From contig NC_089320.1 in NCBI RefSeq assembly GCF_036669915.1, positions 8,077,440-8,141,439 of the forward strand: 64,000 nucleotides of DNA. The letters are read 5' to 3'. The translations under genes and the position numbers were made by a program. Position 1 is the first letter of the stretch; the number at the start of each line of letters is the position of its first letter. The DNA comes from Pocillopora verrucosa. Taxonomy: Eukaryota; Cnidaria; Anthozoa; Scleractinia; Pocilloporidae. Of the stretch, positions 37,201 through 49,272 are shown one piece after another. The notes beneath the pieces are model-generated. The model searched no databases, was not told the DNA's origin, and saw only the letters and a program-made list of their open reading frames with translations.

Positions 37201-40195
37201 GTGAGAATTAATCTTTCTTCAACTTTGTTGGTTCAATCTGGTTCAATAGTCATAAAAGAGCTGCTGGCTGAGTCTTCACTAGAAAGGGAAAGTGGATTGC
37301 TAATAAGATGTGCTTTTAACAGCTCACCTGTCACAATGCAACTCTTACCCTGAAATCCAGCCCTTCATCTCGCCCTGTAGCTGCAACCCATTTTGATCTC
37401 AATAAATCATTTGCAGGATATTAGTGCAGCAATGATCATGGGTCATGCTTGCTTGTAATCTTCACTCAAAACACTGTAATGTGAAACCCTATACCTTATG
37501 CCCATCCACCCTTGATTTGGTGAGCCATGCAATCCAAGATGGCGCTGCATGATAAAGGTATATAAAAAAAAAAAGAAAAACTCACATCAAGAAAAACCAA
37601 GGAAGGATTTGTTATGAGCTCACAGCCAATGTTTGCTCTCTTTTTCTCACCTGGAAGGTAGTAAGGAATATGAGATTTGGAAATCTTAACTATGTGTAAA
37701 TACTAGGTGAAAAACTGTCATTGTGAAAAAAATTATAACTTCATATGCTCCCTAAAAATAAAATATTACCTCCTGTAGCTGCGCTATGGACCATAAAATG
37801 AACTGAAATTGATAAACCATAGGAATGTATGTGCTACTCTAGACCTTCAAGTGTCATTCTTCTACAGATTGAATAAATTTTATTGAATAAATTAAATAGC
37901 TTGGTTTCTCAGTTCTTTCAATGCCATTTCTTCACAGTTTAGCAAAACAAACAACAATACAATTGCATGGTCTTCTGTTTGTGAATAAGAAATTTTAAGT
38001 TACTGCATTTTGGGTACTTAACATATAATAAATGAAATTAATTCCTTGCTCAAGAGACCTAAATCTTGACCTAATTGGGAAAGTCAGCAAACATGTGGAA
38101 CCTGCCAATATGTTTGCACATCCAAGGGACAAGTCTCACCCAGACTAAAATGAATTACACAGTTCTGAAGATTTCCACTATCTGTATTTCAGCCGAATTG
38201 CTTACTAAGTGTACACACAGGTAATACTGGGAAACATTTCAAATGTTGCATACCTCCAGAGAGTCCTCTTTCAAAAGGGCTTCCAATCTCTGAAATAGTT
38301 TAAACCAAAGTAAAAGACTGGAGTCCAGACATATATAGTTTAAATGCTTCATGAAGCTTTTTGTTGGAAACCTACAGTGCACTTAAGATCAACATCAAAA
38401 CAGGTAACATTTTCTTACTTGTATCCAAACACTTTCTGACATCTAAGTTGTCAACTATTTCTTCCACCTGCAATTTAGAAGAGGTTCAAATACATAAAAA
38501 GGGTCATTGAAACTAAGAAATAAAACCTATCACAGATCATTTGAGAGGACATGTACGTGGTAAGCTACATTCCTTATGCACACCCAAAGACCTTCCAATA
38601 TCTACCCAAAAAAAGAATATGTGGCAGAGTAAAGATGAAGAATTTAACCCTGTACTTAAATCTAATTGAAGTAATATACCTTATTCAATTTTTGCACCTT
38701 TGACATGGTATCTGGTAGACGGAGCATTGCAGAAAACTGAGAAAAAATAACAAATTAAATTAATTTTATCAACAGCATAGTTGCAAAACATCCAAATTCA
38801 TCAGAAAAGGGTAACTTAATGGGCTCAGTATCTACACATAGAAAAAAAAAAGGTTGTCTAAATTATTCTTACTGTTAGAGTTTCTCGCAGGGTGAGGTTT
38901 GCAAAGAAAATATCATCTTGTAAGACATAACAAATTTTCCTTTTGAGTTTCCGGTTAAGCTTAGTCCCATTAAGAAGAATTTCACCGTCATCAGGAGACA
39001 ATCTTCCAGCAAGAGTGTTCAGCAGTGTTGTTTTGCCAGAACCTGCCCAAGTAAATATAGAACAAGATGATAAGTTCGAGAATTTGCAGTCTGGCTTACG
39101 CCCCTTCCACTCAGAGGGTCAAAGGGGATGAATTATTAGTTCAAGGACCAAACACTCTTTTAGGCCAGCCACTGGATTAAGTTGAATTTTTGTGGAAAAG
39201 ATAGAGGAATAAATAGACAGGAATGTTTAATCAGCGGGTGCAGAGTCCCAGCTTTTGCAAAGGTGATCAAAATCTAGAGATATTAAATTTTGGACCCAAC
39301 ACAAACTTAAACGAACTGAGGTCATGCACTTCAATCAACATATTCGTGTTGCCTAAAGTCCAAAATCAAAATATTCTCAAACCTTCCACCATCTCTTTAA
39401 AGAGATAAGGTAAAATTCTCTTGATCTGTCCTCCATGGAAGAAAAATTGTCTAATCCATTTCGCTCCTAGACTGAGTTGTAGCCTCTAGATAGCGACTGA
39501 GTCATTCCTGATTTTTTTTCCCTTTCAAAATGGTGGCCATGTGAAATTTTCGACACAAAGGACAGCACATGAGTGACGAAAGATACCATTTGGAGTCAAA
39601 TTCCAGTGGTAAGGTAGTGCTAAGCTATGACCCCAAATCGACCCCAGGACTAATTACATTGATAAACACATAATTTACTCAGTTATGAGATAATCTCTCC
39701 TCGTTCCGTATTACATAACACGCTCGACACGCTCCAATCTAAGTCTAGTCAAGTAACGCGCTCCTCAAAAGCAGGAAAATCGACTTTCTTCTCAAACTCG
39801 AGTCGTAAATTCCAAGAGTATTTACTTCTACTTTATAATGAGCCTTACTAAAAACAACAAAAATACAGGAGAAAAACTAGCTCACATCATTGTAAACTGC
39901 CGACTCATGATCGAATGGAAAAATAGTTATTATAGTAAAACCAACTGGTTCCGATCACGAGTCACATACATAAGCAGCCTTAGGTCGATGTATACATACT
40001 TGTTATTTTCACGACGGTTAACTCAACTCGTATAAAAGGTTGTCACCACTTACCACTGGGGCCCATCACAGCCAACATTTCCCCTGGCCGAATCTTCCCG
40101 CTCACATTTTGGAGAACTTCACGATTACTAATCTTTACGCCAAGGTTGTTGAATGATAGGAAAACAGGTCCATTCTCCTCTACTTCTTCGCTCAT
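31260..40195 (-). CDS. ABCG (White) subfamily half-transporter with large inserted linker
   Basis: Fifteen exons join in frame: 40195-40054, 39042-38873, 38736-38680, 38467-38419, 38289-38254, 37650-37586, 36937-36776, 36146-36053, 35924-35860, 35312-34470, 33147-33064, 32931-32874, 32754-32540, 31922-31714 and 31449-31260, for 812 residues. The nucleotide-binding domain (residues 1-260) has Walker [12 protein letters not shown] (built across exons 1-2), Q-loop VLQDD, signature [12 protein letters not shown], Walker [16 protein letters not shown] and switch His TIHQPSS. The C-terminal part has the ABC2 membrane helices, including [22 protein letters not shown] and a final helix ending RYLHKPK. 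NBD-before-TMD order defines ABCG; such proteins dimerise to export lipids or small hydrophobic molecules. Usual length is 600-680. Here exon 10 (281 codons) inserts a Ser/Glu/Asp-rich, probably disordered linker. The start Met 40195 has no competing upstream ATG that I saw. The acceptor of exon 10 could also be 35316 with an alternative exon 9 donor. Confidence 0.92.
35443..35582 (-). mobile_element. tRNA-derived SINE copy in ABCG intron
   Basis: Carries the family tail (GAATATGAAAGCAATCTTTG at the plus-strand left end). On the minus strand it has a decayed tRNA head (AGTTGGTAGAGTACTTCACC; B box eroded). It lies in the intron between ABCG exons 9 and 10. Confidence 0.7.
35659..35752 (-). mobile_element. 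Truncated copy of the same SINE
   Basis: Starts ATATGAAAGCAATCTTTGCA and ends at the B-box region (minus CAGGTTCAAATTCTGC). The tRNA head is missing. It sits about 80 bases from the preceding copy, in the same orientation. Confidence 0.65.
37029..37558. mobile_element. Inverted-repeat MITE in ABCG intron (about 530 bp)
   Basis: Arms of about 135 bp, 37029-37165 and 37420-37558, are reverse complements: CCTTTATCA at the outer edges, GCCATCTTGGATTGCATGG and CCATGCAATCCAAGATGGC further in, then GTGTTTTGAGTGAAGA pairing with TCTTCACTCAAAACAC. It lies between ABCG exons 6 and 7 and has no coding capacity. The target duplication is unclear (TA-rich flanks). Confidence 0.75.
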
Positions 40196-40554
40196 TTTCC
40201 TACTCCTCTCTATAGCTGAACTTTTAAGTTTTCAGGTTTTATCGGTCCTTACACGCACCCATCACAACCTGTTAAGTGTAAGACGAACCCGCTAAAGCTT
40301 TTCATTGGTTACTCACATAAACTCACCCAATCACAACTCAGAACTTAATGAGTTAATTGGAAAGAACGATAGCGATTTAACAAATCGTTGTACTTTAAGA
40401 TGACGCAACTAACACTTTCGATCGGGTAAGATTTTTAAAGAAAGAGTAAAACTTATCTGTCGAAGTTTAAGTATTCAGCAAATGCGGTGTGTCATGCTAA
40501 CTTGCATCTTCCAGGCGCAAATTTGTCAATGGACAAATAGTGTGCGTACATTTA
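40196..40554. other. Presumed promoter/5' UTR of ABCG gene
   Basis: No coding signal. The ABCG transcript must start in this segment or further right. A clear TATA box was not identified. Confidence 0.35.
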
Positions 40555-41370
40555 AGAGAAAATATGGCCAAAACTCGAACATTTTCATAATATGGTGGCA
40601 ACAGCCAAAAGATCAATTTGGCTCATATTCTCAAGTTAGGTAGGCCTTTGAGTGAAACAACTCACTGCATACTTCGTTTGGCTGAATATCGATTTACTTT
40701 CTATAAAATCGATAATAACTGAATTCCGCAAAATGCCGCTCTCGAAGCTCAGAATTTCAGTCAAATCTCGGAGCGTCGCGTCACATAATGAAAACACCTG
40801 AACTGATGAAAAGTACCAATATCAAAGCATATGTTGACCGTTTATTTATACAATCTAATTAAATTTATCCGACATATAAACTTCTTACTAGTTCAAAAAT
40901 TGGTCAAAAGTAACCCGTTATTTAACCATGTGCTACCAAAAATAATTGCCTGAAAATCTGGCGTTTGGTAGGCGTAGAGAAGTTCCTTTCGTTCTCCAAA
41001 AGAATTTTTGGGGAAATGATTCAGCGCGATTTTATCAAATTTTAAAGTTGGATAAAATGCGCCGATTTTACGGTGCCGTTTATTAGTCGAAAAAGTACAC
41101 ATATACACGCAAGCTCAATTGTTTCGCATTTTACGTCCATTATACAGCGCATTTAACATAATATCCTCTTACCTTCCATGTCACTGTTTTAAAGAAGAGG
41201 GCTATGGTCCTGAAATTACGGCATCGTTCACACAAAAGCAAAATAACTTAACAGGATAGTCAACGCCTCCTGATCTTACTCTTACAAAGCGTGTTTTGGG
41301 GCTTTGATTTGAGGTTTCTCCATTCCCAACTTCGTTGAAAAGGAGAACATAATTACTTCACATAGGAGAA
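40555..41370. repeat. Left arm of long inverted duplication
   Basis: This arm matches the reverse complement of 44030-45185 over most of its length, at a visibly diverged level. Shared blocks include the GTTATTATCGAT stretch, GCGACG clusters, CGCGCTGA-type AAATCGCGCTG, AACGGCACCGT, GGAAGGTAAGA and ATTTCAGGAC. It lies between the ABCG promoter and a decayed repeat gene. Confidence 0.75.
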
Positions 41371-42308
41371 CTTTGCTTTAATGTAAGTTCCTAACCAAAC
41401 CGCGAACCGACAAATGTAGGCGGGATTTTGCTATTCATGAAACATGATTATCGTGAGCGGAATAACGATTATGAATTCAAATTGAGGTCTAATGTAGTCG
41501 ACAATTCCGTAAAAATGGAACACTAGACTGTGAAACATATAGGTCGAGTTTTAAATAAAAGAAACAGGAGCAAGCAATCACTTAACGCGACCATAATTAT
41601 ATGTATCATAGTTAAAAGTATCATTGTATTTGTATCATTGTTTTAGGCGGATAAAGCGAAAGATCTGCGAAGGACAAAGCCCATCACTGCAGATGTGGAT
41701 TAGAGCAAAGTAAATTGCTAGAATATTTGTTTATTAAAAAGAAGCTGTATTAGGGTCAAAACTGGAAAACCACAACTTTCACTAAAATGTTTGTACTAGC
41801 CAACGTTCGCCAGATTTACATTTATGCTACTTCTTCCCCAGCGGCTATGCCTTGTTAAATTATTCGTGCCGGTAGTAAGACTACGAACCAGGTAGCACGT
41901 TCTCATATCCACATTTATATTTTCCAGGCAGTGGTCCGAAAAAGTTTACGTTTGCGGGTGATAGAACCATTTCTGCGTATCTCTAAACTCAAGAAACGCC
42001 TAGTGTAATCATTGCACCAGATTATACTGCTGACTCGTGTGCGAGAAGGCATACCTCACATCAAGGCGCAACATACATGTCCCTTGAGCGTTAATTGTAC
42101 TGAAATCGTATATTTAAAACATTGGCTTTTAAAAGAATCAACAAGCAGTGATTTGTCCCCCTTAAATAGAGTTGGGTCCAAAGCCATCACAGAATTACTT
42201 GGTAATAAATATTATAGAGTGTAGATGGTGCGTAATGACACTTTTAACATATGCTTGTCGATAGTATGACCAGCACTTTCACGCCCACTTCTAAAAAATA
42301 ACATAAAT

Positions 42309-43449
42309 TTAACCAGAAAAAAGAAAGTAAAGAAACCCCTGTTGTGCTCGTCTCCTAATCTTTCTTTCCAGGTTAAGAAATTTAAGAAGTAAATGACTAG
42401 TTCTTATAAAAAGCCTAAAAAGAAACACTTCTCGTTCAGCTAGGTACGTTAGTAATCCGTCAGCTTTGCCGGCAGGGCGCAGATCTTTTCGCAGGCTTGC
42501 ATTAGACATTTAGTCCCTGCTTGTCAACTAATTTAAGGGCTGCTTGCGCTTGCTTGTTGTTGAAGATACGTCTAGCTCAAGTGCGGTACAAATCTCCCGC
42601 AGCATTCCTACGGAAAACTTAGACAGCTTGGGCTGGCACACAATTTCACAGATGTCGTATTTATCATACATGATTGGATGCTGAAGGGCGAAAGTCTTCA
42701 TTACTTCCTCAGTCAGCTCTTGAATGTCTTTCTCTCTGTTTGCCTCATGTCTTTCAACATCTGAAATGTGAAACCCTTACCGTAGTCAGCTTCAAGTGTG
42801 TCAACCACCTCAGTTTTCCTATTCGTCAAAAGCCTCGGTTCAGGCTGCCGGAACATAGGCCAACCCGTGCAAGGATTTCCTCGTGAAAGCGGAACATACA
42901 CTGAAAAATTTGCATAATATACTACGACCCATTGGCGTGAAACCCACGGCATCTTTGTAATAGCCAAGATACTGCTATACAATTTGCTCAGGTATGAGAC
43001 TTCTCATCACATTGGGAATCTTTAATTCAACATTCGATGAAAGCTTTAATGTTTTTTTGCCAAAAGGTAGATCTTGTATTATGTGAGTACTTGTGGTAAA
43101 TGACAAGAAATGATCGAGCTTCTGTGGAGCAATATACATCCTCGTGCCTTTAACAGAAGGAACCTTAAAAGCCGCGACCATAGAGCAATAAATGATGCCT
43201 AGTTATGTTAAAGCGGTACCTGGACAAGTTAGGCATCCTTCTCTTCAAATCCTTAAAAGTCATTTTGTCTGCCAAATGGACAAAATCTGTCTTCGAGTGC
43301 TCTAGTGAGTCGCATTTGTTATAACATTTGGTGAGACATTCCACCAGGGAGAGGTCAATATTAGTTTCTTCATGCTTTGATTTAATAAGCGAAGAGAGTA
43401 GCATTTCAGGCCGGGTCATCAGAGACAATTTCATTTTAACATGCATCAA
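42309..43449 (-). pseudogene. Decayed multi-copy repeat gene of unknown function
   Basis: Minus-strand frames at 43449-43165, 43181-42975, 42982-42713 and 42509-42309 appear to be pieces of one protein broken by frameshifts and stops. Blocks include KMTFKDLKRRMPNLSRYR, GTRMYIAPQKLDHFLSF, KIPNVMRSLIPEQIV, FSVCSAFTRKSLHGL and, near 42640-42550, a KYDICEIVCQPKLSKFSVG segment. I associate these blocks with a family repeated in cnidarian genomes, often inside transposon-like units; I have no name for it. It lies between the two inverted arms, consistent with cargo or the coding region of a DNA element. Confidence 0.5.
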
Positions 43450-44029
43450 CAGTTTGTCGCGCCTTTCGGGTGAAATGCCGTTTTGTCCGTTCGGATGCCC
43501 CTACCTACGGTTTTCTTAAAGAATGGCGGATTGGACTAATATCCCTTGAAGTGAGGAACTCGTTGAGCTTTTCTCTCGGTGACTCGCTTTACTAAAGTAA
43601 ACAGACTTGATGAGGCTCCTTCTCTATCTCTTCTTCCACTTCTTTCTGAATTGAAAAAAGGGAAGCAAATATAAACTCCAATCTCTTAAGATATTTTTTT
43701 GGATTAAAAACTCTTTCCAAAACATAACAAACCACAGGGCCGTAGCCAGACTTCAGAACAAGACGAGGCAAGGCCTCCCCCCGAGAAAATTTTGAAATCG
43801 AGAGCCTCAGAAATGCTCCTTTAAGCGTTTTCCGTGGCATTTTTCTTCAGAAAAGTCAATCTTGGGCCAAAATCGCCTCGTCTTGCCTCAAGCTAGCTAC
43901 GGCCCTGAAACACTTACTTAAAGTTTCAAATGTAGATAACTCGAGTATAGAAAAGGACATCATTATTTTGTTTCGCAAAAAAGTCTTCTAACATTATCCG
44001 TCCGTGCTGCCATTGTCGTACTAACTGCA

Positions 44030-45185
44030 TGTGAGTAAATCTTAGATCTAAGATACAACCTTCTTTTCAACGAAAAGTGAATAGTGAAACCTCAAACTTT
44101 GTAAACAACTAATTTTCAAGAGGCGCTGACTATCCCGCCAAGTTATATCGCTAATGGGACAGCGATGCCATAATTTCAGGACTGCTTCGTCTTTTTACTT
44201 TTTTGATACAGCAACACGGAAGGTAAGATGATATTATGTCAAGCTTTAGATTGGACATGAAATGCGAAACAATAAGAGTTTGCGTGTGTATGTGTACTTT
44301 TTCAACTAATAAACGGCACCGTCAAATCGGCGCAATTTTTCCAACTTTCAAATTTGATTAAATCGCGCTGGATCGTTTCCCCAAAAATTCCCTCGGAGAT
44401 CGAAAAGAAATACTCTACGCCTCCCAAAAGCCAGATTTGCGGTCAGTTATTCTTTTGTAGCACATGGTTAACTAACGGGTTACCTTTGACTTAGTTTTAA
44501 ACTAGTTAGAAGGGGTACGATAACCCCAATTAGATTGTGAAAATAAATGGTCAAGAATTGCTCAAATTGCTGTCAATGTATATGTGATACTTCCTCCATT
44601 TCCATATTTTGATACTTTGATTTTCTGTATTTGATACTTTATCTATTTCTTTACCGAGCTCAAAACTTACCAACTCTCTTATTTCTATCTACAGACATTA
44701 CACTATTGACATTGCTGATCCCAACAGTATGCTGGACGCGTGTCATATGAACTTTGTAATAGACCTCGCTCACCAGGAAGTCTCTGTGGTGCGAAGGTCT
44801 GAGGTTCGATTCCTCATGGGGACTCCGAATTTTTTCTTTGTCCCACGCCCGTGACAAGATGAAAAACATCTTTCTCTACATGTTGATATTGTTTTTCAAG
44901 ATTCGGAACTTTTTATCGGTACAGGTGTTTTCAATTCGTGGCGCGACGCCCCGACAGTTGTCTGAAATTTTGAGCTTCAGTAGCGGAATTTTGACGCAAT
45001 TCAGTTATTATCGATATTCTCGAAAATAAATCGATGTTCAGCCTAACGAAGTATACTGTGATTTATTTTCCATTAAGACCTACTTAACTTTGAAATATGG
45101 ACGAAATTGATCTTTTTAGCTTTTGCCACCAAATGTTTTACCATTGGTAACATTTACTCTCAAATGGCGTACCGTTCAAAATTCA
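44030..45185. repeat. Right arm of long inverted duplication
   Basis: Reverse-complement partner of 40555-41370. Homology is interrupted at about 44610-44915 by an insert carrying a tRNA-like SINE piece. It resumes with CAGGTGTTTTCAATTCGTGG and the TTCAGTTATTATCGAT block. Confidence 0.75.
44610..44915 (+). mobile_element. SINE-like insertion with tRNA B box
   Basis: A GGTTCGATTCC B box at about 44802-44812, in a tRNA-like context (GTGGTGCGAAGGTCTGAG before it), lies within sequence absent from the left arm. The insertion therefore came after the inverted duplication. Confidence 0.5.
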
Positions 45186-46245
45186 GTCAGAGTATTTTCC
45201 TTATCGAAAAATCAATTTTCATGTCGGAAATAGATTAACAGGGTCCGTTATTGTTTGCCTCTTTCAGACCTCCTCATTGTCTGCTGTTTCCCGTGTCTGA
45301 TATTATTTCCCATGTCTGTATTTACCGAGTGGATTTCGACTTGTCGCCGTGCTTTATATAGATGCTCGAGTCCTTAAATTATTCGTTACAATCATCGAGT
45401 CCGAAATTGTTCTCATTGCCGGAGCCTGATAATTTTCTCAATTGCCGACTCTGATAACTGTAGAGTACTCTCCTACCCAGACTTCTCAGAGTCACTCAAC
45501 TTAAGGTAACAGTGTTCATTTCACAACTGAAAATTTACAAAGAAAAAGAAAACCTTTCAATAAATATTTACATAAAAAACCACCCGGTGTTTCTCTTTGC
45601 CTCTCCTTCCAGTGTTGCCAAGGAAACCTCAGTCCTGAAGGTCTCACCTTCCCACTGGCGAAGATCTGGCTCCAGCTCAATGATTACTAGGTTTGCCAAC
45701 CCGATGACAATTCTGAAACAAATTTTTAAAATTTTATTTTGTTTTTAATCTTCGCGCACACACGCGGTGAATATGAAAGCGAACATCGCAGCAATGAGCA
45801 CTATTTAGTTTTTTTTTTCACTACTGCTGAAGAAGTATTCATTACTGCTATGTTCTCTTGGTCAAGTCATTCGTGTTCTGTTGTGTTAGAAATCGAATCA
45901 GCGTCATTCTGAGTACAGTGAAAGGAAAAATTCACTGGGGGATTATTGTAAGCGTTAGAAAATAAAGGTTCGACCACTCCCACTTCTCGCCCCCCCTCTT
46001 CTCTAAGTCTGCCTTAAGTAGTATCTTTTTATATCATCCTCGCGAGATCGTATTCTAAAGGAAACCAGAAGACCATCCACTCACAGTCAACTTTTTCAGT
46101 CACGACTGATGGTTTTTAAAGCAGAAATCTGTTCAAAGTTTTGTACAACTGTTCAAAAATCTGTGACCTGCGCCCTAGCTATTAAGTAACAATTAAAGAT
46201 CGAAAGGGGAAAACATTTAGGAGCATTAGCCTCGGTCAGCCTTAC
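45186..46245. other. Spacer with a SINE-tail foldback
   Basis: No coding exon seen. A further inverted pair of the SINE tail is listed separately at 45769-45857. Confidence 0.35.
45769..45857. repeat. Foldback of SINE tails (second example)
   Basis: The left arm TGAATATGAAAGCGAACATC continues to a T-run. The right arm CACTACTGCTGAAGAAGT onward is its imperfect reverse complement. Same tail sequence and geometry as 11005-11122. Confidence 0.65.
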
Positions 46246-46859
46246 CTTTTTAAGAAATAAGTCTAAGAGCTTTTCACTCTTCTCTGTCAGCAGTGACACG
46301 TACTTTTCTTCTTGCTTCTTGTTGTGTTACTCCATCTCCTTCAAAGTGTTTTCTTTTACACACGTCAAGAGAATTTCGTGTTCAGTTTGAAATGATAATG
46401 TACAACGCTTTGAGACCACAAAGAGACCTTCTCGGACGCTTCCTGCATTTTAGAGGGCAACGGATTTCTCCCCTTGGGCAAGTCTTCTCAAGATGAATTT
46501 CCTTGTTGGCCACGGAGGTGTTCTGGTAACATTTTTCATATGTGATAACTGCGTAGAGACATTCCCCCTTATGGGTTGGCTCGTCCTTTCCTTTAATACT
46601 GCGTTCGCAGGACCTATTCGAACAGGATATGAAGGCATCGGGGCGGGTGTGCTGTGCTACCACTTCGATGCTCCCCTCATTCTTCTCCACCAGCTTTTCC
46701 AGGGTGAAGTTTGTCTTCAGTTGTGTGGAACTCCACATGGGCTTTTTACAAAGGGGGCAATGGCTGGTAGTTGGGTTTTGTTGCACCCTACTAATACACG
46801 TTTTGCAGAACGTGTGGCCGCAGTCAGGCAAAATCATTGGCTCCAGCATCAAGGTATCA
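46246..46859 (-). pseudogene. RING/TRAF-type zinc-finger E3 ligase remnant
   Basis: An exon from 46859 (acceptor TTGTGTTTTAG) to 46428 encodes most of a C3HC4 RING finger (LPDCGHTFCKTCIS, then HCPLCKKP), then two TRAF-type zinc-finger-like units (HKGECLYAV, HLEKTCPRGEIRCPLKC). The first RING Cys pair would need an upstream exon that I cannot find. In the first TRAF-like unit, expected Pro and Cys positions are replaced (CLY, TYEKCY), and a following coiled-coil-like exon ending 46246 contains an in-frame TAA at 46329-46327. RING-TRAF proteins are E3 ligases or signalling adaptors. The lesions suggest decay, although an alternative splice could bypass the stop. Confidence 0.55.
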
Positions 46860-46904
46860 CTAAAACACAAAGAGAACATGGATTTCGAGTGCTCTGAGTT
46901 TTAG

Positions 46905-49272
46905 CAAAAAAGAATCAAAGGAACTCACGAGAGTCAATCAGAGGACGCAAAGAAAAACAAGAAAACTGCTGGAAACGCGGGAAATGCGAGCAACACGTGA
47001 TTAGGTTTACTTTTGAATAAGGTTGGCTGAGATGGTTTGTGTCTCTTTTATGACAATCGCAAAGCGAATTCCGGTAGTCCCAGATCCCAGATTACTTTTG
47101 AAACTTAATCGAAATATTCCTAAAAAATTTTCGAGGTTTAGGGAAGTGGCTAGTATTGATGACTTCCTAAATTCCATAGATTCAAATTTATGGGTTCCTT
47201 TTATTTCACCGCGCTTAAGAGTCCAATCAAAAGACTAAATTTGCTGTCACTGTTTCTTGGTTGCTGTACTCAAGAGAATTTTATGACATTCCGAGAAACC
47301 TGACATGTATGCATGAGTTCACGCGTAAGCTTACCTTAGGCTAGCCACCGCTAGTATGTAATCGCAGAATAATCAGTGTGGTCTGTAAGCTGCTATGGTG
47401 GGAAATACTCCAGCGTTGTTTAAATGAACTGACGTTGTAGGTCGGGCGTAATCGTAAGATGTGGTTAAACCGGAAACAGTCTAACCGTAAGCATATGGAA
47501 CGTGGAGCGAACTTGAAAATAGTTTACACGGCATGTAAAAAAAGGCGTAAATCGGTGAGACTCTTAACGCGGCCAAAAAATATCGCAGATGAGCGCAAAA
47601 ACTCTTACAAGACCATTCCGGAACACAACTATGTTTAATTGCAAAGGTAATTTAACAATATCTGTCGAGATTTCAGACAAAGTAGTATGGCTCATTCAGT
47701 TGTGTGTACTTGTAAACTTCTTGACAAAAACAATTAAATTATTTCTTAACACAAGGTAGGTGTAAAAGTCTATTGTTTTCTTGTTCTTACTTGTGACTAC
47801 CTTTACAATAACAGCAACTGTATGTATGATTTTTTTTCTCCCTTTGGTGGTGGTGTATCAAAAATGGACCGCACGTAAACAAAACATTTCTAAGAGGCTC
47901 TTTTAAAATGGCCAAAAAAAGGTAGATAGGCACAAAAACTTACCAATTTTTAACCGTTAGTCGTAAAAAAGAAGTCAATGGTAATTTTGTTTCCTTTTAT
48001 TCGCAAAGGAAGGAAGTTAACCGTTAGCCATAAAATGACCAAATCTCTAACCGTCATCTGTAAAGCCCTCACCCCAATGAGACCCTCAGTTACGAAGGTA
48101 ATAATGCTTTTAAAATAAGATACCGACCTTACTTTAACATACTTAACATGGAAGATATATTTTATTAGTGTGGGTACGAAACTCAACTGACAGGGAAAGC
48201 ATCGACCTAGCTGTGTACGAAACCAATTTTGAGTCCCGTGGGGGCACTCTTGTTATCTGTCATAAATTGACTAAAGGATATATTTTCAAGTTTTATTACA
48301 TTTTCTTATATTTTGGCGAATAGTTTTCGAAACGTATCGCACGGCATTATCATATCATCGAATTGATCGCATAAGGCGTACGCGAAAGACAAAACAACAC
48401 ATAAAAGAAAAAAAATAATGCGCTTAAAAGTTCTTGCTCAAAAAGTAGAGCCTGAAAAAAAAAAAAAAAAAAAAACCACACACAAACACACAACCAAAGT
48501 TTCGGTTGCTCCGCCTTCAGTCCGTATTTCTGCCTTGTTCTCGTGTAAAACCGTTGCACATTCTGCCCTAATGTGTTGAAATATCGAAATAGTGGTATAA
48601 TAAACTGCAGTAAAGGATATCATCGAAAACAACATCGTAGACCAATTGTTTGCTCTGCAAAACCGGTTTGAAGACTTTTTGGGTGCTTCACCCTCATCAA
48701 CCATCAGGTTGAAGTACACACATCGTAGCGTTGAAAGAGAGGTTTTCCTTCCAAGAGGCGGGCAGTTACAGTTACCTTTAATTTTTCGATAATTTATCAG
48801 TCGCTAACTGTACTTCGAGTTTTCGAACAGAGAGCCTGTGAATGATTCATAGCACACGTCCCGCAGTGAAATTAATTTAAATAAAAGTTTTTTCTCTATT
48901 GTGCCCCACCTCTTTGTAAGAAATTAACTGCAAGTGACATAATGATTTCCTGGAGTTACAAACTCGCAATTCTGACTTGGAGTACGGAAGAATCTACTCA
49001 TAAAATCCATTCATCGAATCTGAAATGACTGACATGTAATTTCATAAAATCTCAAGAACGTTCACCAGCTCGTACTAAGACTTGGATCCTAAATACATCC
49101 TATTATGAAAAAATAAAAATTAGAAATGTCACACCTTCAGTAATCATCAATTCGGATATGACGTTGATGTTGATACTGTGGGCGTTTCTTTAAGTGACAT
49201 TACTTTTCAGATGAATGGGGGAAGTTCTTTTCCCTGTGACAGCTTGTTTCATCTGTGCAAACAAATTTTGAA
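46905..49272. other. Spacer
   Basis: No supported gene. The segment holds a 71-codon plus-strand frame (47023-47238) with ordinary composition but no splice or family support, and an A-run of about 20 bases near 48455-48475. A weak tRNA-B-box-like string lies near 48220. Confidence 0.35.

Noticed and set aside
46493-46904. Plus-strand frames opposite the RING exon
   Set aside because: Antisense of a Cys/His-rich zinc-finger frame with clear family motifs.
47023-47238. 71-codon plus frame as a gene
   Set aside because: Ordinary composition but no splice, promoter or family evidence.
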